In this document: piece by piece, positions 61,510-64,000 of the stretch
Numbering within the stretch: the first letter of the stretch is position 1
Layout: every line of letters starts with the position of its first letter
From: an uncultured Allomuricauda sp.
GTDB lineage: Bacteria > Bacteroidota > Bacteroidia > Flavobacteriales > Flavobacteriaceae
Length of the DNA: 64,000 nucleotides
Assembly: GCF_947499695.1 (NCBI RefSeq)
Contig: NZ_CANMPQ010000002.1
Location: 744,001 to 808,000, forward strand
Direction: 5' to 3'
Notes under the pieces: model-generated
What the model saw: the letters and a program-made list of their open reading frames with translations, nothing else
Told to the model about the DNA's origin: nothing
The model's database searches: none
Program-made: the position numbers and the translations under genes

Positions 61510-61923
61510 ATGAAAACATTTATACATTTATTGATAGGGATATTTTTCGGGATTTTATTGTTCAAATCGGAGGCAGCTTCGTGGTTTCGAATCTATGAGA
61601 TGTTTCAGTTCGACTCCTTCCATATGTATGGTATTATAGGCTCGGCCTTGGTGCTTGGCATTATTTTGATTCAATCCATCAAGAGATTCAACCTCAAGTC
61701 TTTTTACGGAGAACAAATCGACATTCCTCCCAAAGAAAAAAGCGTTAAAAGATATCTATTTGGAGGTATCTTATTTGGATTGGGATGGGCTTTGGCAGGG
61801 GCATGTCCGGGACCAATTTTCACCTTATTGGGAGCTGGATTTCTTCCTATAGCGGTGGTGTTGATATCGGCAATTTTGGGAACGTTTGTCTATGGTATCC
61901 TAAAGCATAGATTACCACATTAA
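61510..61923 (+). CDS. YeeE/YedE family half-transporter, C-half
   Basis: This 137-aa protein has about four helices and the second repeat motif GGILFGLGWALAGACPGPIF, where the Cys of GACPGP is the second conserved sulfur-site Cys. It complements the half protein encoded 1 bp upstream. The two-gene form (about 140-185 aa each) is common in Bacteroidota, and the halves probably make a heterodimeric pore. Adjacent CstB-like and rhodanese genes suggest the pair handles thiosulfate or another sulfane-sulfur compound. Confidence 0.9.
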   Translation: MKTFIHLLIGIFFGILLFKSEAASWFRIYEMFQFDSFHMYGIIGSALVLGIILIQSIKRFNLKSFYGEQIDIPPKEKSVKRYLFGGILFGLGWALAGACPGPIFTLLGAGFLPIAVVLISAILGTFVYGILKHRLPH

Positions 61924-62010
61924 ATAGGTCTTGACCGGATATTTGAACGAGACGACGAATTTGACTGGCCGTTTAAGCCCAAGATAGTAGCTTTACCCGC
62001 TTGTAAAGAT

Positions 62011-62403
62011 TTGAACGTGCAAAGAACCGTTTGTATAATCGATGATGATATGGTATCGCAGTTTGCTACGCGATACTGTATACAGCAATACGAGGAAGAA
62101 TTCAACATTCTAACCTGCGCCAGTGGTGAAGAGGGTATATCTACATGCCTTAGTCTGGTAGAAAACCAAAAGGACCTCCCAGATATCATTTTCCTGGACT
62201 TGGTAATGGATGGAATGGACGGCTGGGCCTTTTTGGAAAACCTACAAAACCTGTTTAAAGAGCATGAGCTACCTAAAGTCTACGTACTTTCTGCTTTTTC
62301 AAACGCCAAGGACCGTACCATTGCCAAAGAACACAAATTGGTTTCTGGGCATATCGATAAACCCCTTTCCAGAAATCGTTTGGAAATCATTTTTGCCAAA
62401 TAG
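62011..62403 (+). CDS. Stand-alone response-regulator receiver protein
   Basis: This 130-aa protein is a complete receiver domain with no output domain. The acidic pocket is IIDDDM (Asp11-13), the phospho-acceptor Asp63 is in IIFLDLVMDGMDGW, the switch Ser is in VYVLSAFS and Lys117 in IDKPLS. It is a CheY/Rcp1-style shuttle protein that could relay phosphate to another protein. The start is unusual: TTG at 62011 or GTG at 62017, with no ATG in frame. No histidine kinase gene is in the window. Confidence 0.88.
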   Translation: MNVQRTVCIIDDDMVSQFATRYCIQQYEEEFNILTCASGEEGISTCLSLVENQKDLPDIIFLDLVMDGMDGWAFLENLQNLFKEHELPKVYVLSAFSNAKDRTIAKEHKLVSGHIDKPLSRNRLEIIFAK

Positions 62404-62443
62404 TTTTTAAAAAAACATATTTTTGCTTTCCATTTTCTAGAAT

Positions 62444-62515
62444 GGCCCCGTAGTTCAATGGATAGAATAGAAGTTTCCTAAACTTTAGATGCAAGTTCGA
62501 TTCTTGCCGGGGCTA
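62444..62515 (+). tRNA. tRNA-Arg (anticodon CCU)
   Basis: The 72-nt cloverleaf is complete. Acceptor 62444-62450 pairs with 62508-62514 (one G-U). The D stem is 62453-62456 with 62465-62468. The anticodon stem is 62470-62474 with 62482-62486 (one G-U), and the anticodon CCT at 62477-62479 lies in loop TTCCTAA. T arm 62491-62495 pairs with 62503-62507 around TTCGATT. The discriminator is A62515 and CCA is not encoded. It reads AGG arginine codons. Confidence 0.95.
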
Positions 62516-63281
62516 CTTTTTAACATTTGAAGGGACTTCAACTATATTAAAATTAATTGATTCTAAGTCATTTAAGATTTTACGAACTCAAATGACATCA
62601 TTGGAAACCAATGATTGCAGTTCACAAATTTTCAACATTTTCTATCCTATTTTGCATATACTCCAAAAGAACTTAACTTTTCACATGGCCAGACATACTT
62701 TTGCTATCACTGTTACTTTGACCAATCGTGTACTCATCCAAACAATTTCCAAAATATTGAATCTTTCCATACTGACTACCAACTAGATTTCTGCGAAGGT
62801 TATTGAGAGGAAGGTCTGTTCGATTTGCAAATACATAGTTTAAGACTTGGAAAAACAATTGAATTCAAAATGTGAAAGCACTACATATTATGAGCCCCAA
62901 AAAACGTTGATTTTATCGTCCCCTTAGTATATAGGATATCATGGTACCTGTTATCGTTTTACTAGGCTAAAGTTTTAATCGAAATATAATAAAGGGAATT
63001 TAAACCGCTTCATTCGATTAATATCCGTTTCTTTACTAAACCTTGCAGACTATCACGAAAATTGAGCCAGTCTTGAAATAAAAAAGAGAGCCCTCTCCAT
63101 CACCACAAAGGGCCCGGTCCAAGCTATTTTTTGAAAGTTTCAACATTCATAACCAAATGCCGTAAAGGCTGGCGTTGTACTGCTTTTGCTCTACTTTTTA
63201 CCAGAAAAGTGCTTTTATGTGTTCATAGGTCCTGTGTATGAACAACTGTTTTTTAATTGAACGAAATAAAAATTGATAGAT
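62516..63281. other. 766-bp gap without a convincing gene
   Basis: The region between the tRNA and the bS21-like gene is AT-rich and has stops in all frames within about 65 codons. A perfect 8-bp hairpin ATCATTGG-AAA-CCAATGAT lies at 62597-62615. A G/C-rich partial dyad lies at 63085-63117. Short open frames in this stretch have irregular composition and no recognisable motif. I saw no repeat of the tRNA 3' end, so there is no evidence for an integrated element. Confidence 0.7.
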
Positions 63282-63476
63282 ATGCTTATAACAAAAATAG
63301 CTCCTGGCGAGAATATTGAAAGAGCCCTGAAAAGGTATAAAAGAAAGTTTAAGAAAACACAACGTTTGAAACGAATTAAAGATATTGGAGAGTTCAAGAA
63401 AAAATCCAAACTACATAGGGATAAAGTGGCTAGAGCGGTCTATCGAGAAAAGTTTTTGAGATTAGCGGAGGATTGA
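63282..63476 (+). CDS. 30S ribosomal protein bS21-like protein
   Basis: This 64-aa very basic protein has the bS21 pattern: MLITKIAPGENIERALKRYK, RKFKKTQRLKRIKDIGEFKK, and a C-terminal KVARAVYREKFLRLAED. GENIERALKRYKRKFKKT is the family hallmark. In Bacteroidota, bS21 sits by the 3' end of 16S rRNA and helps sequester the anti-Shine-Dalgarno sequence. The ATG at 63282 is preferred to the TTG at 63273 by alignment with bS21. Its own leader has no Shine-Dalgarno. A NYN-domain nuclease gene follows after 4 bp with a good one. It may be the only rpsU or a paralogue. Confidence 0.88.
   Translation: MLITKIAPGENIERALKRYKRKFKKTQRLKRIKDIGEFKKKSKLHRDKVARAVYREKFLRLAED
63467..63471 (+). promoter_or_regulatory. 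Shine-Dalgarno GGAGG before the NYN gene
   Basis: GGAGG lies 9 nt upstream of the ATG at 63481, inside the last codons of the bS21-like gene. Strong Shine-Dalgarno sites are unusual in Flavobacteriaceae, and its position right after a bS21 gene is notable. Confidence 0.65.
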
Positions 63477-63480
63477 TGCT

Positions 63481-64000
63481 ATGGACAAGGACCTAAACCT
63501 TGCTGTCTTGATAGATGGTGATAATATTCCCTCGAAATATGTAAAAGAGATGTTGGAGGAGATTGCTAAATATGGCAAGCCTGGCATTAAAAGAATCTAT
63601 GGAGATTGGACAAAACCCAGCTTAGGAAAATGGAAAGATGTGCTGTTGAAATATGCAATCACCCCTATACAACAGTATGGGTATACCACTGGAAAAAATG
63701 CCACGGATAGCGCAATGATAATAGATGCCATGGATATTCTCTATTCAGGAAAGGTAAATGGATTTACCTTGGTTTCCAGTGATAGTGACTTTACAAGACT
63801 TGCCATACGCTTAAGGGAAGCAGGGATGACAGTTTTCGGTATTGGGGAGAGAAAAACCCCAAATCCTTTTATTGTTGCCTGTGACAAATTCATATATCTT
63901 GAAATCTTGCAAAAAACTGAAGTTGGGGCTTCTCCAGTATCATCAAAAGATGAAAAGAACAAGGTTGATAGAATTACACCAAAGGTCGTTGACCTAATAT
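63481..64000 (+). CDS. NYN-domain (LabA/DUF88) nuclease-like protein, 3' end outside window
   Basis: 173 codons are present with no stop before the edge. The NYN (PIN-like) nuclease fold is clear: NLAVLIDGDNIPSKYVKEML with the catalytic Asp pair, KNATDSAMIIDAMDILYSG, and FTLVSSDSDFTRLAIRLREA with the second Asp pair, then GMTVFGIGERKTPNPFIVAC. NYN proteins cleave RNA with Mg2+. The sequence after about residue 150 (KVDRITPKVVDLI) may begin an OST-HTH/LOTUS RNA-binding domain, as in related proteins, but it is cut off. It is probably cotranscribed with the bS21-like gene. Confidence 0.88.
   Translation, partial: MDKDLNLAVLIDGDNIPSKYVKEMLEEIAKYGKPGIKRIYGDWTKPSLGKWKDVLLKYAITPIQQYGYTTGKNATDSAMIIDAMDILYSGKVNGFTLVSSDSDFTRLAIRLREAGMTVFGIGERKTPNPFIVACDKFIYLEILQKTEVGASPVSSKDEKNKVDRITPKVVDLI

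Noticed and set aside
62444-62600. tRNA-Arg as an integration site for a mobile element
   Set aside because: I found no repeat of the tRNA 3' end, no integrase and no phage or conjugation gene within the window; the downstream genes (bS21-like, NYN) look like host genes.
62592-62806. Short open frames in the gap after the tRNA
   Set aside because: They are under 65 codons, rich in rare residues (Cys, His, Phe) with no domain or motif, and two frames overlap the same DNA. They look like chance.
63085-63117. G/C-rich dyad as a terminator
   Set aside because: The stem is short and interrupted with a 14-nt loop, and although the minus strand has T residues after it, no minus-strand gene precedes it.

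Overview
The window looks like chromosomal DNA from a marine-type member of the Flavobacteriaceae (Bacteroidota). Several independent features point there: AT-rich intergenic DNA, gene starts that mostly lack a Shine-Dalgarno sequence, several promoters with the Bacteroidota -7 box TAnnTTTG, many lipoproteins, TonB-dependent receptors with N-terminal carboxypeptidase-regulatory-like domains, a DUF5689/lamin-tail lipoprotein, a long LspA and a DksA-like protein without a zinc site. A Muricauda/Flagellimonas/Maribacter-like genus is plausible but not proven. No phage, transposon, CRISPR array or rRNA operon is visible, and most genes are ordinary core or semi-core genes.

Layout. 1-7 kb: end of a CAP-domain lipoprotein gene, CvpA, a small conserved pair, GlpD, a PDZ/hydrolase fusion, a membrane LytTR protein and GpsA. 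7-14 kb: a duplicated-domain lipoprotein followed by a conserved 3' element; a divergent AraC regulator / PhyH dioxygenase / Dabb lipoprotein unit with tandem AraC-type sites; a SulP transporter; DinB and YCII-like small proteins. 14-20 kb: mostly minus-strand housekeeping genes (cytochrome c, YheT hydrolase, nitronate monooxygenase, EamA, ArsC-like, Asp/Glu racemase, a 46-aa Cys-rich protein and an ArsR-type regulator). 20-37 kb: a PLP sulfur amino-acid enzyme, GdhA, RecO, a TonB receptor, IleS, a DksA-like protein, LspA, 5-FTHF cyclo-ligase, UvrC and a patatin/outer-membrane-barrel protein.

37-45 kb: a strong candidate small RNA gene, then DUF3108, tryptophan 2,3-dioxygenase, an M23 peptidase and Pgi in one operon, then a large TonB receptor. 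46-53 kb: an endonuclease/exonuclease/phosphatase protein divergent from a second TonB receptor of the same subfamily, followed by a DUF5689/lamin-tail lipoprotein, which together look like an extracellular nucleic-acid or phosphoester scavenging locus. 53-56 kb: a LacI regulator divergent from a GHMP sugar kinase and a sugar nucleotidyltransferase, with an operator-like palindrome between them. 56-62 kb: a sulfur module made of a SulP permease, a CstB-like persulfide dioxygenase/rhodanese, a rhodanese lipoprotein and two half-size YeeE/YedE transporters, interrupted by a sterol-desaturase-family gene. 62-64 kb: a lone receiver protein, tRNA-Arg(CCU), a 766-bp gap, a bS21-like ribosomal protein gene and a NYN-domain nuclease gene that runs off the window.

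The most interesting items are the ~100-nt sRNA candidate at 37.6 kb, which shares an exact 17-nt box with the 3' end of another gene at 8.04 kb; the bS21-NYN operon, whose second gene carries an unusually good Shine-Dalgarno; the AraC and LacI operator architectures; and the CstB-centred sulfur module.
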